Below, piece after piece: positions 18,777 through 27,737 of a stretch of DNA of 64,000 nt (the stretch's first letter is position 1; every line of letters starts with the position of its first letter). The position numbers and the translations under genes were made by a program. Under the pieces are notes generated by a model that was not told where the DNA came from, searched no databases, and was given only the letters and a program-made list of their open reading frames with translations. The stretch is from Plastoroseomonas arctica (GTDB taxonomy: Bacteria > Pseudomonadota > Alphaproteobacteria > Acetobacterales > Acetobacteraceae): the NCBI RefSeq assembly GCF_018128965.1, contig NZ_JAAEDH010000001.1, forward strand, positions 372,001-436,000, written 5' to 3'.

Positions 18777-20435
18777 TCACCCAGCCGCCGGGATCGCGCG
18801 CCCACCCACTAGGCGCAGGATGCGCGTCGGCCGCTCCACGCCCACCAGCCGGTGGGTGATGAGGATCACGCTGCGCCCGGCGGTCGCACTCTCCAGCGTC
18901 TCGAGAAAGGCACGCTCATTGGCGGCATCGAGGCCCGCAGCCGGCTCGTCGAGGATCAGCACCGAAGCCGGCGAGAGCAGCACGCGGGCAAGGACCAGCC
19001 GCCGCGCCTGCCCGCCCGAGAAGCGCACCCCCGCCTCGCCGCATTGCGTTGCGAGGCCGTCAGGCAGCGCCCGCACCACCTCCCCGACCCGGGCGCGGTC
19101 GAGCGCCTGCCACAGCGCCGCGTCATCGGCCCCGGGGTCGGCGATGCGGAGGTTGGCCGCGATGGTGTCGTCGAACAGCCGCGCATCCTGGGTCAGGCAG
19201 GCGATGCGCGTGCGCACCAGTGCCGCCGGCAGGTCCGCGATATCGACGCCCCCCAGCGTGATGCGTCCGCCGGCGGGTGCCGCGAGCTTCAGCAATAGCG
19301 CCGCGAGCGTGGATTTCCCGGACCCCGAGGGACCCAGCAGCGCGACGCGCGCGCCTTCCGGCACATCGAGGTCCAGCGACTCGAACACCGGGGCACGATC
19401 CGGCGTCCAGGCGAAGCGCACGGCTTCAACGCCCAGCGCGTGGCCGATCGGTGCGGCCGCGGGCGTGGCAGGGTCGGACACCGGCGGCGCCGTGTCGGCC
19501 GCCTCGAACAGCCGCGCACCAGCGGCGGCGGCCGCGGCGATCGAGGCACCCGCGCGCGGCATCAGCCCCAGCGCTTCGGCCGAAGCGACCGCAAGGAACA
19601 CCGCCAGCACCGCCGGCGCCATGCCCTCCGCGCCCATCGCCAGGCCCCAGCCCAGCGCGCCGAGCAATGCGAGCCGGATCAGCACCGCGCCCGCGGCGCC
19701 GCCGATCGCCGCCTCGCGCGCCACGCGCCGCTCGGCTTCGGCCAAGGCCGCGCCTTCCGCGGCGACGCGCGCGCCGGCGCGGGCCTCGGCATTGGCGGCG
19801 AGCGTGTCCTCCATCCCGGTCAGCGGATCGACCACGGCCGCGCGCAGGGCGCCCTGGCGGGATGCGACAGCGGTCGCGACGCGGGCCGCGCGCGGCGCAA
19901 GCAGGGGCGGCAGCAGCAACGCCAGCGCCAGCGGCACCACCACCACGGCGGCCAGCGCGGTCGAGGCGAAGCCAAGCACGACGGCGATGCCGAGCACCGC
20001 CGCGATTGCCGCGGCACCTGGCACCAGGGCACGCAGGTAGAACCCGTCCAGCGCCTCCACATCCGAGACCAGGCGCCCGAGCAGGTCGCCCATCCGGCGC
20101 ATGCCGATGCCTGCGGGGAGGCGTTCCGCCAGGCGCCCGAAGAACCAAACGCGGGTGTCGGCCAACGCCCGGAAGGTCGCCTCATGCGTCACCAGGCGCT
20201 CGAGGTAGCGCGCGACAGGTCGCGCGACGACAACGCCGCGCAGCATCACGAACGCTAGCCCGCCGCCGCCCACGAACAGCGTCCCGGCGTGGATGCCGTC
20301 GGCGACACCGCGCCCGGCCAGCGCCATCAGCGCAAGGCCGAGCAGCACCGAGACAACCGACACCGTCACGCCGGCGAAGAGCCAGCCGCCGCGCGCGCCC
20401 CACAACCCGAGGACCCGTCCGAGCACCGCGACCAT
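18777..20435 (-). CDS. cydC: ABC exporter CydC (heme/thiol exporter subunit)
   Basis: Half of the CydDC heterodimeric ABC exporter, needed for cytochrome bd assembly through export of reduced thiols or heme handling. The ~552 residues contain an N-terminal six-helix membrane domain and a nucleotide-binding domain with Walker A GPSGSGKST, Q loop LTQDARLFDDT, signature FSGGQARR, Walker B SVLILDEP and H loop ITHR. It starts at ATG 20435, 8 bp after the cydD stop; a GTG one codon earlier is possible. cydAB, the oxidase genes it would serve, are absent from this window. Confidence 0.87.
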   Translation of the reverse strand: MVAVLGRVLGLWGARGGWLFAGVTVSVVSVLLGLALMALAGRGVADGIHAGTLFVGGGGLAFVMLRGVVVARPVARYLERLVTHEATFRALADTRVWFFGRLAERLPAGIGMRRMGDLLGRLVSDVEALDGFYLRALVPGAAAIAAVLGIAVVLGFASTALAAVVVVPLALALLLPPLLAPRAARVATAVASRQGALRAAVVDPLTGMEDTLAANAEARAGARVAAEGAALAEAERRVAREAAIGGAAGAVLIRLALLGALGWGLAMGAEGMAPAVLAVFLAVASAEALGLMPRAGASIAAAAAAGARLFEAADTAPPVSDPATPAAAPIGHALGVEAVRFAWTPDRAPVFESLDLDVPEGARVALLGPSGSGKSTLAALLLKLAAPAGGRITLGGVDIADLPAALVRTRIACLTQDARLFDDTIAANLRIADPGADDAALWQALDRARVGEVVRALPDGLATQCGEAGVRFSGGQARRLVLARVLLSPASVLILDEPAAGLDAANERAFLETLESATAGRSVILITHRLVGVERPTRILRLVGGRAIPAAG

Positions 20436-20443
20436 GGCCACGA

Positions 20444-22111
20444 TCAATCCCCCGCCATCTGCTTGCCCAGCGCCCGGCCGCCGGCAAGGTCCAGCACCGC
20501 GGCGCCCCAGGCGCGAAAGCCCCGCGCATGCGTCGCGATAATGGCGGTACGGCCCAGGCACAGCCGCTTGAGGCTCTCCATCACCTCCGCCTCCGTGCCC
20601 GGATCCAGGTGCGCGGTCGGCTCGTCGAGCAGCACCAGCGGCGCGTCGCGCAGAAAGGCGCGGGCCACCGCCACGCGCTGCGCCTGGCCGCCGGAGAGGC
20701 CGAAGCCGCCCTCCCCCACCACCGTGTCCAGGCCGAGTGGCAGGTCGGCGGCGAAATCCATCACGCGCGCCGCCGCGGCGGCGTCCTGCACCGCCGCCTC
20801 ATCCGCCTCCGGCCGGCTGAGCCGGATGTTCTCGGCCAGCGTGCCGCGGAACAGGTGCGCCCGCTGGCCGACATAGGCCGTCATGCGGCGTAGCTCGTCG
20901 GGGCGCAGCGCCATCGCGTCACGGCCGTTGAAGGCGATGCGACCGCCATCGGGGCGGGCGAAGCCCATCAGCAGGCGCAGCACGGAGGTCTTGCCCGCAC
21001 CCGAGGCGCCCATGAGCACCAGTGTCTCCCCCGCGCCCACGCGGAAGCTCAGCCCATCCAGAGCCGCGCCGCGCGCAGAGTCGTAAGTGAGGCTGACATT
21101 GTCGAAGGTGACGGTCACACGTGGTGGCACGGTCTCGAGCACGAGCCCGCCGCCGGTGCCCACGGCGCCGAGCAGCGGCGCGAGGTCGGCGGCAGCACCA
21201 GTGGCACTCAGCCGCTCATGATAGGCCTGGGCGAACAGGCGCAGCGGCTGGAAGAAGGCCGGCACCAGCAGCAGCGCGAACAGCGCCGCCGTCGGATCCG
21301 GATGCGCCTCGCCCAGCACCGCGCCGTGCCGGATCGCGATGCAGGCGAGGGTCGCGGCCGCGATTAGCTCCATCGCGCCGGAGGACAGGAAGGCCACCCG
21401 CAGCACCTTCATGGTGCGCACCCGCAGCTCCTCGGCGCGGACGCCGAGGGCTGATTGCTCCGCCTTCTCGCGATTGAACAGGACCAGGGTCGGCAGGCCG
21501 CGCATGCGGTCGAGGAAGCGGCCTGAGAGCGCCTGCAGCGCCCCGAATTGCCGCCGGCTCGCCGCCGCAGCCCCGATGCCGGCACCGGCCTGCGCCACCG
21601 GCACCATGAGCCCCGCGACCACCAGGATCCAGCCGGTGACGCCATCCATCGCGCCCGCCGCGCCCGCCACCATGAGTGGCCCGATGATCGCGAGCATCGC
21701 GGCCGGTACCCAGCGGGCGAAATAGCCTTCCATGGCATCGACCCGGTCGACCACCAGCGCGGTCCGTGCGCCGACCGGGCGGAGGTCCTGCACGCCCTTG
21801 TCCAACAGGCGCGAAAACGCCTGGGCACGAAGCCTGGCCTTGGCCGCCTCGCCCGCCGCCACCTGGGCCCGTTCCTGCGCGATGCCGAGGCCGGCGGCGA
21901 TCAGCGCGAGCCCGCCGGCCAGCACCAGCGCCGGCCAGCCGGCATCACCGAAGCCCAGCAGCCGCGCGAGAAGGCCGGCGATCAGCCAGGCTTCCGCGAT
22001 GCCCACCGCCACCAGCGCTACGCCGATTCCGACCGAGCGGATGACGAGGGGGCGCGCCATGCGCCGCTCCCGCGCCAACAGCGCCGCAGCTTCCCCCCGC
22101 TTTTCTCTCAA
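20444..22111 (-). CDS. cydD: ABC exporter CydD (heme/thiol exporter subunit)
   Basis: Partner of CydC. The 555 residues have a membrane domain (helices recognisable near 22-50, 60-80, 135-175 and 240-300) and a nucleotide-binding domain with Walker A GASGAGKTS, Q loop VGQRAHLFRGT, signature LSGGQAQR, Walker B LVLLDEPTAHLD and H loop ATHA. The H-loop residue is kept. The start is taken as TTG 22111 because the region GEAAALLARERR corresponds in length to the N-terminal amphipathic segment of known CydD proteins. ATG 22060 (MARPLVIRSVG), with GGGAGCGG upstream, is a good alternative giving 538 residues. Confidence 0.85.
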   Translation of the reverse strand: MREKRGEAAALLARERRMARPLVIRSVGIGVALVAVGIAEAWLIAGLLARLLGFGDAGWPALVLAGGLALIAAGLGIAQERAQVAAGEAAKARLRAQAFSRLLDKGVQDLRPVGARTALVVDRVDAMEGYFARWVPAAMLAIIGPLMVAGAAGAMDGVTGWILVVAGLMVPVAQAGAGIGAAAASRRQFGALQALSGRFLDRMRGLPTLVLFNREKAEQSALGVRAEELRVRTMKVLRVAFLSSGAMELIAAATLACIAIRHGAVLGEAHPDPTAALFALLLVPAFFQPLRLFAQAYHERLSATGAAADLAPLLGAVGTGGGLVLETVPPRVTVTFDNVSLTYDSARGAALDGLSFRVGAGETLVLMGASGAGKTSVLRLLMGFARPDGGRIAFNGRDAMALRPDELRRMTAYVGQRAHLFRGTLAENIRLSRPEADEAAVQDAAAAARVMDFAADLPLGLDTVVGEGGFGLSGGQAQRVAVARAFLRDAPLVLLDEPTAHLDPGTEAEVMESLKRLCLGRTAIIATHARGFRAWGAAVLDLAGGRALGKQMAGD

Positions 22112-22185
22112 CGCGTTGCTCTCGCCATGCCGAACCGTTTAACCAACCCTCACGCGCCCGTCACCTGTCCGAAGGTCCGCCAACG

Positions 22186-23076
22186 ATGCTGCCCAGCCAT
22201 GCCCGCTATGACGACCACCCACTGCCCGACCGGCCCCGCTACACTTGGCCGAACGGGGCGCGGCTCGCGGTCTATATCGGGCTCAATTTAGAGCAGTTCG
22301 CGTTCGGGGAAGGACTCGGTGCCGAACTTGCGCCGGGAGGGCCGCACCCCGACGTGCTGAACTACGCCTGGCGCGACTATGGCAACCGTATCGGCGCCTG
22401 GCGGCTGCTGACCCAGCTCGACCAGCTGGCGCTGCCAGCGACGCTGCTGGTCAACACCGCGATGTATGACGCGGCACCCTCCCTGCTCGCCGCCCACCGG
22501 TCGCGCGGGGATGAATTCGCCGGCCACGGCCGCACCAATTCCGAGCGCCAGTCCATACTGCCTCGCGACGAGGAACGCGCGCTGATCGCCCAATGCACCG
22601 CGCGCATGACGGCCGAGGAAGGCGTCGCACCCCGCGGTTGGCTCTCGCCCTGGATCGCGGAGAGCGTGGCCACGCCCGACATGCTGGTCGAGGCCGGCTA
22701 CCGATACACGCTCAACTGGTGCAACGACGACCAGCCGATCTGGCACCGCACCGCGCATGGGCCGCTGCTCGCAATCCCCTACCCGCAGGAGGTGAACGAC
22801 ATCCCCTCGATCGCGGCGCGCAAGGATGGCGCGGCACAGTTCGCGGACATGATCATCGATGATTTCGACGAACGCCTGGAGCAATGCGCGGATGGAATTT
22901 CTCAGGTCATGGGCATCGCGTTGCACCCGTACATCATCGGACAGCCCTACAGGATGCGGCAGCTGCGGCGGGCGCTGACGCACATCCATGCCCGGCGCGA
23001 GGAGATCTGGATCACGACAGCGGGCGGAATCTTCGATCACGTTGCCGGTTTCCTGCCCGGGACCATCCCGGGGTGA
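22186..23076 (+). CDS. Polysaccharide deacetylase family (NodB/PuuE-like) hydrolase
   Basis: A 296-residue protein of the carbohydrate esterase 4-like fold. Recognisable parts are YTWPNGARLAVYIGLNLEQF at the start, GHGRTNSERQ, SPWIAESVATPDMLVEAGY in the middle and IALHPYIIGQPYRM near the end, which supplies the late metal/active-site His. The N-terminal DYG...NR segment replaces the usual DD pair, as in PuuE/allantoinase-like members, so the substrate could be a small amide instead of a polysaccharide. It has no signal peptide, consistent with a cytoplasmic amidohydrolase. A strong hairpin follows the stop. It is divergent from cydD. Confidence 0.82.
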   Translation: MLPSHARYDDHPLPDRPRYTWPNGARLAVYIGLNLEQFAFGEGLGAELAPGGPHPDVLNYAWRDYGNRIGAWRLLTQLDQLALPATLLVNTAMYDAAPSLLAAHRSRGDEFAGHGRTNSERQSILPRDEERALIAQCTARMTAEEGVAPRGWLSPWIAESVATPDMLVEAGYRYTLNWCNDDQPIWHRTAHGPLLAIPYPQEVNDIPSIAARKDGAAQFADMIIDDFDERLEQCADGISQVMGIALHPYIIGQPYRMRQLRRALTHIHARREEIWITTAGGIFDHVAGFLPGTIPG

Positions 23077-23083
23077 AGCAAGG

Positions 23084-23104
23084 CCAGGAGGCGCTGCCTC
23101 CTGG
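23084..23104 (+). terminator. Hairpin after the deacetylase gene
   Basis: A perfect 9-bp stem (CCAGGAGGC with GCCTCCTGG) and a 3-nt loop begin 8 bp after the stop codon. There is no U tract, so it may stop transcription only with Rho, or act as a 3' mRNA stabiliser. Confidence 0.5.
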
Positions 23105-23187
23105 ACCTCCGCCGGGGACAGAGCCTGTCGCCGGACGCCGGCTCGAGATGGCTTCCACAGGGCGCGGGCAGACCCTACCCTGGGGGT

Positions 23188-24129
23188 ATGCCCACTCCTC
23201 CTCGCCACCTGCTCGCCATCGAAGGGCTGGAGCCGCCCCATATCGCTGACATGCTGGACCTGGCGGAGAACTACGCCCTGCTCAACCGGTCCGGCAAAAC
23301 CCAGCGCGACCTGCTCAAGGGACGCACGCTGATCAACCTGTTCTTCGAGGATTCCACCCGCACCCGCACCAGCTTCGAACTCGCGGGAAAACGCCTGGGC
23401 GCGGATGTCATCAACATGGCGGTGAGCACTTCTTCCGTGAACAAGGGCGAGACGCTGCTCGACACGGCCTCCACCCTCAACGCCATGCAATGCGACCTGC
23501 TGGTGATCCGCCACGCGCAATCCGGCGCGCCCGCGCTGCTCTCGCAGAAGGTGGAGGCCGCCGTCATCAACGCCGGCGACGGCACCCATGAGCACCCTAC
23601 CCAGGCCCTGCTGGATGCGCTCACCATCCGCCGCCACAAGGGGCACCTGGACAATCTGGTCATCGCGATCTGCGGCGACGTGCTGCACTCCCGCGTGGCG
23701 CGATCCAACATCCACCTGCTGCTGACCATGGGTGCCCGTGTGCGGATCGTCGGACCGCCCACGCTGATCCCGGCGGAGGCGGCGCGACTCGGCGTCGAGA
23801 TCTTTCACACGATGCGCGAAGGCTTGGCGGGCGCGGACGTGGTGATGATGCTGCGGCTGCAGAAGGAACGCATGGCGGGCGGGCTGGTCCCCTCCTCGCG
23901 TGAGTTCTTCCGATTCTTCGGGCTGGACGCAGAAAAGCTCGCCTATGCGAAGTCGGACGCCATCGTCATGCACCCGGGCCCGATGAACCGCGGCGTCGAG
24001 ATCGACAGCGCCATCGCGGATGATCCGGTGCGTAGCGTGATCGGCGAGCAGGTAGAGATGGGGGTCGCCTGCCGGATGGCGGTGCTTGATTTGCTCGCGC
24101 GGAACCTGCGGCGGAACACACGAATATAA
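23188..24129 (+). CDS. pyrB: Aspartate carbamoyltransferase catalytic subunit
   Basis: Second step of de novo pyrimidine synthesis: carbamoyl phosphate plus aspartate to carbamoyl aspartate. The 313 residues show the carbamoyl-phosphate motif [13 protein letters not shown] (about 52-64), the 80s loop [20 protein letters not shown] and the aspartate-domain [10 protein letters not shown]. Length and motifs are normal for the class that forms complexes with an inactive dihydroorotase homologue, which fits the pyrC-like gene that follows. The stop (24129) is 11 bp from the end of an AT-rich convergent gene that separates pyrB from pyrC. No pyrI is present. Confidence 0.96.
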   Translation: MPTPPRHLLAIEGLEPPHIADMLDLAENYALLNRSGKTQRDLLKGRTLINLFFEDSTRTRTSFELAGKRLGADVINMAVSTSSVNKGETLLDTASTLNAMQCDLLVIRHAQSGAPALLSQKVEAAVINAGDGTHEHPTQALLDALTIRRHKGHLDNLVIAICGDVLHSRVARSNIHLLLTMGARVRIVGPPTLIPAEAARLGVEIFHTMREGLAGADVVMMLRLQKERMAGGLVPSSREFFRFFGLDAEKLAYAKSDAIVMHPGPMNRGVEIDSAIADDPVRSVIGEQVEMGVACRMAVLDLLARNLRRNTRI

Positions 24130-25690
24130 CCTTCAACTCGCTACCTGGTCACAACTAGATTGCTGACCGGATATTGTATCATTATATCCCGCTGCTCACG
24201 AGTATTTTTCCAATGGCCACTTTCAATATATGTTGCAGCGCAATCCTCTACTAAATGAACGCGTACGTTATTTTCAAAAAACTCTGGGAAAAGTTCACGC
24301 CGAAAAAAATAAATATCCGTTAAATTCTGTCCCATAGCAGCCAGCAGCGGTGCAAACGTACCGAACCCGCAGATAAGGCGTTGAGAAGATTGAATTTCGC
24401 GAGCATCACTTTCCAAATCACTACTCAAAAACTTACTTTTAATTCCAATGCTATCAACCCAATCTTTGAATGTATTGACGCACGGGTTGTTAATATCTTC
24501 ATAAACAATAATTATCTCGTCCACACCAAAATTAACAGCATGTTCGACGCATAACTTATAGTAAGCAAGAGGTGGCTGGACATAGCTGCTTGGTATTTTT
24601 CCAGCAGATGCAAATACGTCGCCTGAACGAAAGTGCACCGTTATTGATTTTGACGAACGGCCTTCGCTAGGCTGAAAAAAAACGACAGGAGGCATCAGAT
24701 GCTTAAATATAAATGAATAACTTGCGTCTCGCAGTAATCTAAGGCCCATATTTTTATCGTCTTTTTTCGTTAGAAGATGGGGGAAAATTCGCAGCCGCCA
24801 AAATGAATATGAAAATACACACTCATTCTTCGGAAAATTTCGATCTGTTGTGTACAGTGCTACGCCAGCTTTCTGTTCGATTACTGTTGGGTAATATTTT
24901 TCGGTAAAAGAGCGATCTTGATCGATATAAACCTTTGGTATATTAAAAAATTGAGCGACCGCTACAGCGTTTGCTACACAGATAAGGAAATTTCCTAATC
25001 TTTGGCTTGTATTGACGTGCAACGCGTCAATTACAACTGAATCGGATGATCCTTGGTAGGTTTTTATGTTGTCATTCTTAATCAACTCCTTGTCAAATTT
25101 TGAAATTTGAAAGAATTTGGCGGCATTCCGTAAATTAAAATCTTGCTGCTCAACCAATATTTTAATATGGCGCAGGTGCAATGTAGTCTCTGAGCTTTCA
25201 ATTCTGATCTTTTTGAAAGACCCGCCTCTTACTGGAACAATGACTTGCGATCCATCGCGATCATTCCCAAAAGGAAAATCAATGATACCAATTTTTGTAA
25301 ATGTAAATTCTGCATCACTAGAACTTCCACAAATTACAAGGGGCAAACACCGATCTTCAAAGTTCGATCTATTGTAGATTACAATGTATTTTACTTCATA
25401 ATCTTTACCGAGATCGATCTCCCAGAAAGGACGTTTCTCTGGCAAAGTATGTATCGCATATTCGACATCTAAGCCTTCATCAACTAAACTTGACGCTGAA
25501 TATCGCCGTCCCCACTTTGGGTGTGATGAACTTACCCTGCATTGCTTGCCGGGAGCGATATTGACGAAATCCTCAGTCCGAAAATTATTCAAGCCTATCA
25601 TGAAAATATTCCGAATCGGTCTACGAGGAAGCGGACCAAGCCTTGTAGGCAGTTCGCGGCAATTCATCATCCATTTCGCAAACTGGTCTC
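24130..25690. other. AT-rich island between pyrB and pyrC
   Basis: Base composition drops sharply from the surrounding ~70% G+C to roughly 40% (by eye), beginning right after the pyrB stop and fading around 25690. The segment contains one minus-strand gene. No integrase, insertion sequence, direct repeats or tRNA were seen at the edges. The composition and opposite orientation indicate horizontal acquisition into what was probably a contiguous pyrBC operon. Confidence 0.8.
24141..25670 (-). CDS. Discoidin-like domain fused to a putative glycosyltransferase
   Basis: A 509-residue protein with codon use very unlike its neighbours (many AAA, ATT, TTT). Residues ~35-170 look like an F5/8 type C (discoidin) carbohydrate-binding module: NIAPGKQCRVSSSHPKWGRR, WEIDLGKDYEVKYIVIYNR and FKKIRIE. 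The C-terminal half starts with DALHVNTSQRLGNFLICVAN and contains VHFRSGDVF, followed by YYKLCVEHA, EIIIVYED and a late LICGFGTFAPLLAAMG. That order recalls fucosyltransferase-like (GT11/O-fucosyl type) folds with an H-R-SGD-F signature. The assignment is by motif only. There is no signal peptide. The start may instead be ATG 25601 (MIGLNNFRTEDF). It runs antisense to pyrB-pyrC transcription. Confidence 0.7.
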   Translation of the reverse strand: MMNCRELPTRLGPLPRRPIRNIFMIGLNNFRTEDFVNIAPGKQCRVSSSHPKWGRRYSASSLVDEGLDVEYAIHTLPEKRPFWEIDLGKDYEVKYIVIYNRSNFEDRCLPLVICGSSSDAEFTFTKIGIIDFPFGNDRDGSQVIVPVRGGSFKKIRIESSETTLHLRHIKILVEQQDFNLRNAAKFFQISKFDKELIKNDNIKTYQGSSDSVVIDALHVNTSQRLGNFLICVANAVAVAQFFNIPKVYIDQDRSFTEKYYPTVIEQKAGVALYTTDRNFPKNECVFSYSFWRLRIFPHLLTKKDDKNMGLRLLRDASYSFIFKHLMPPVVFFQPSEGRSSKSITVHFRSGDVFASAGKIPSSYVQPPLAYYKLCVEHAVNFGVDEIIIVYEDINNPCVNTFKDWVDSIGIKSKFLSSDLESDAREIQSSQRLICGFGTFAPLLAAMGQNLTDIYFFRRELFPEFFENNVRVHLVEDCAATYIESGHWKNTREQRDIMIQYPVSNLVVTR

Positions 25691-25872
25691 CAAAGCCTCG
25701 TCGCGCTGAACGTCACTAAAGCCCTTTTGACTGAAGGTAAACGCTGCTCATAACGCCATGTCGCCTTGAGGAAGCTCTCCGATCAACGAGCCCGACTACG
25801 CAACGCGTTTAGCCTCAACCATTAGTCGGAACGATGGCGGATTTCGCACACCTCCCCTATAAGCGCCAGCAG

Positions 25873-27147
25873 ATGGCCGCCCTCCTCATCACCAACGCAC
25901 GACTCATGGATGCAGGCGCCGGTCTAGATATCCTCGGTAGTCTCCTCATCAAATCCGGCCGTATCGCCGCGCACGGCCCGTCCCTCACCGCCCCCGAGTT
26001 GACTCCGACACTGGACGCCCAGGGCGCCATCCTCGCCCCCGGCTTGATCGACATGCGCGCCTCCCTCGGCGAGCCTGGATTCGAGCATCGCGAGACCATC
26101 GCCTCCGCCGCCCGCGCCGCGGCCGCCGGCGGCATTACCACCCTCTGCGCCCTGCCTGATACCGAGCCCGCACTCGACGACCCGGCCCTGCTGCAATTCC
26201 TTATCCGCCGCGGCGAGGCGACAGGCAGCCTCACCATCCTCCCCTACGGTGCGGCGACCATCGACTGCGCCGGCAAGGACATGGCCGAGTTCGGCCTGCT
26301 GCGCGAAGCGGGTGCCATCGCCTTCACCGACGGCCGGCGTGCCATCGCCAGCGCGCGGGCCATGCGCCTGGCCCTCTCCTACGCCCGTGGCTTCGGGTGC
26401 TTCATCGTCCAGCACCCCGAGGACCCCTCGCTGGCCGCCGGCGGTGCAGCAACGGAGGGCGAGCTCGCCACCCGCCTGGGCCTGCCGGGCATTCCGGCAG
26501 CGGCGGAGTCCATCCTGGTCGCGCGGGACATCGCGCTCGCCCGCCTGACCGGCGGGCATGTGCATTTTGCCCATGTCTCGACCGGTGCCGCGCTCGACCT
26601 CATCCGCGGTGCGAAGGCCGAGGGGCTGCACGTCACCTGCGACACCGCCCCCCCCTATTTCGACCTGAACGAGACCGCCATTGGAGACTACCGCACCTAC
26701 GCCAAGCTCTCCCCGCCGTTGCGCGCCGATGCCGACCGGCTGGCCGTGGTCGCCGCGCTCGCGGACGGCACGATCGACGCCATCGCCTCCGACCACCAAC
26801 CCCGCGACGCCGATGACAAGCGCCTGCCCTTCGCCCAGGCCGAGGCCGGAGGCGCCGGCCTCGCCACCCTGCTCGGCATCACACTCGCCCGCGTTCACGG
26901 CGGAGACCTCACCATGCTCCAGGCGCTGGCCCTCCTGACATCCAACCCAGCCAAACTGCTGAACCTCGAAACCGGCACGCTGGCCCCCGGCGCCCCGGCC
27001 GACCTGGTCCTGTTTGACCCCGAGCGGGGCTGGAAGGTCGAGGCCGGCAAACTTCCCGGGAAGGCCCAGAACTCCCCCTTCGACGGGCGGGCGCTGGAGG
27101 GCCGGGTGATCGCCACCTTCAAGGCTGGCCGCCGCGTCTTCGGTTGA
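25873..27147 (+). CDS. pyrC: Dihydroorotase-like PyrC (metal-ligand-deficient type)
   Basis: An amidohydrolase-fold protein of ~424 residues in the alphaproteobacterial dihydroorotase-like group. The first zinc motif (HxH in active enzymes) reads DMRASLGEPG, with both His absent. The later Asp motif is SDHQPRDADDKRLPF. Such forms are usually catalytically inactive partners of PyrB (PyrX-like), so a separate active PyrC is expected elsewhere. The start is placed at ATG 25873, where the fold begins (MAALLITNARLMD). An upstream ATG at 25834 with GGAA before it would add 13 residues. The stop overlaps the plsY start by one base. Confidence 0.85.
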   Translation: MAALLITNARLMDAGAGLDILGSLLIKSGRIAAHGPSLTAPELTPTLDAQGAILAPGLIDMRASLGEPGFEHRETIASAARAAAAGGITTLCALPDTEPALDDPALLQFLIRRGEATGSLTILPYGAATIDCAGKDMAEFGLLREAGAIAFTDGRRAIASARAMRLALSYARGFGCFIVQHPEDPSLAAGGAATEGELATRLGLPGIPAAAESILVARDIALARLTGGHVHFAHVSTGAALDLIRGAKAEGLHVTCDTAPPYFDLNETAIGDYRTYAKLSPPLRADADRLAVVAALADGTIDAIASDHQPRDADDKRLPFAQAEAGGAGLATLLGITLARVHGGDLTMLQALALLTSNPAKLLNLETGTLAPGAPADLVLFDPERGWKVEAGKLPGKAQNSPFDGRALEGRVIATFKAGRRVFG

Positions 27148-27737
27148 TGAATCCCTCACTCTACTTCCTCGCCGCGCTGGTCGTCGGCTACCTGCTGGGC
27201 TCGATCCCCTTTGGCTTCCTGCTGACCCGCGCGGCGGGGTTGGGCGATATCCGCACCATCGGGTCGGGAAATATCGGGGCGACCAATGTGCTGCGCACCG
27301 GCAACAAGAAGGTCGCCGCGGCAACGCTGTTTTGCGATGCCCTGAAGGGAGCGGTCGCGGTGTGGCTGTTTCCGGCCGATCCTCTGGCGGCCGGCACGGC
27401 CGTGGTACTGGGTCACATGTTCCCGGTCTGGCTGCGCTTTCGCGGCGGCAAGGGCGTGGCCACCGGCATCGGCGTGTACCTGGCCGCCATGTGGCCTGTC
27501 GGCGTCTTCATCTGCGCCACGTGGCTCGTGGGCGCGCTGCTGACGCGCATTTCTTCGGCCGGTGCGCTGTTGGCCTTTGCCCTCGCGCCGATCACCGCCT
27601 GGGCGCTGGTGGATGCCGAGCACGCGCTGCTGGCGCTGCTGGTGGGCGTGCTGATCTTCTGGCGGCATGAGGACAATATACGCCGCCTGATCGCCGGCAC
27701 TGAGCCGCGTATCGGCAAGGCAGCCCGCAGCCCGTGA
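27147..27737 (+). CDS. plsY: Glycerol-3-phosphate acyltransferase PlsY
   Basis: An integral membrane enzyme that transfers an acyl group from acyl-phosphate to glycerol 3-phosphate, the first step of phospholipid synthesis. The 196 residues form about five to six hydrophobic segments and carry the three family motifs: GSIPFGFLLTR with GSGNIGATNVLR, LGHMFPVWLRFRGGKGVATG, and the C-terminal ILIFWRHEDNIRRLIAGTE-type end. ATG 27147 (TGATG junction with pyrC) is preferred over TTG 27144. The stop overlaps the dprA start by 4 bp. It is part of the pyrC-plsY-dprA-topA operon. Confidence 0.95.
   Translation: MNPSLYFLAALVVGYLLGSIPFGFLLTRAAGLGDIRTIGSGNIGATNVLRTGNKKVAAATLFCDALKGAVAVWLFPADPLAAGTAVVLGHMFPVWLRFRGGKGVATGIGVYLAAMWPVGVFICATWLVGALLTRISSAGALLAFALAPITAWALVDAEHALLALLVGVLIFWRHEDNIRRLIAGTEPRIGKAARSP

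Noticed and set aside
24130-25690. AT-rich island as a prophage remnant or insertion sequence
   Set aside because: No transposase, integrase, terminal inverted repeats or target duplication visible; only one gene is present.
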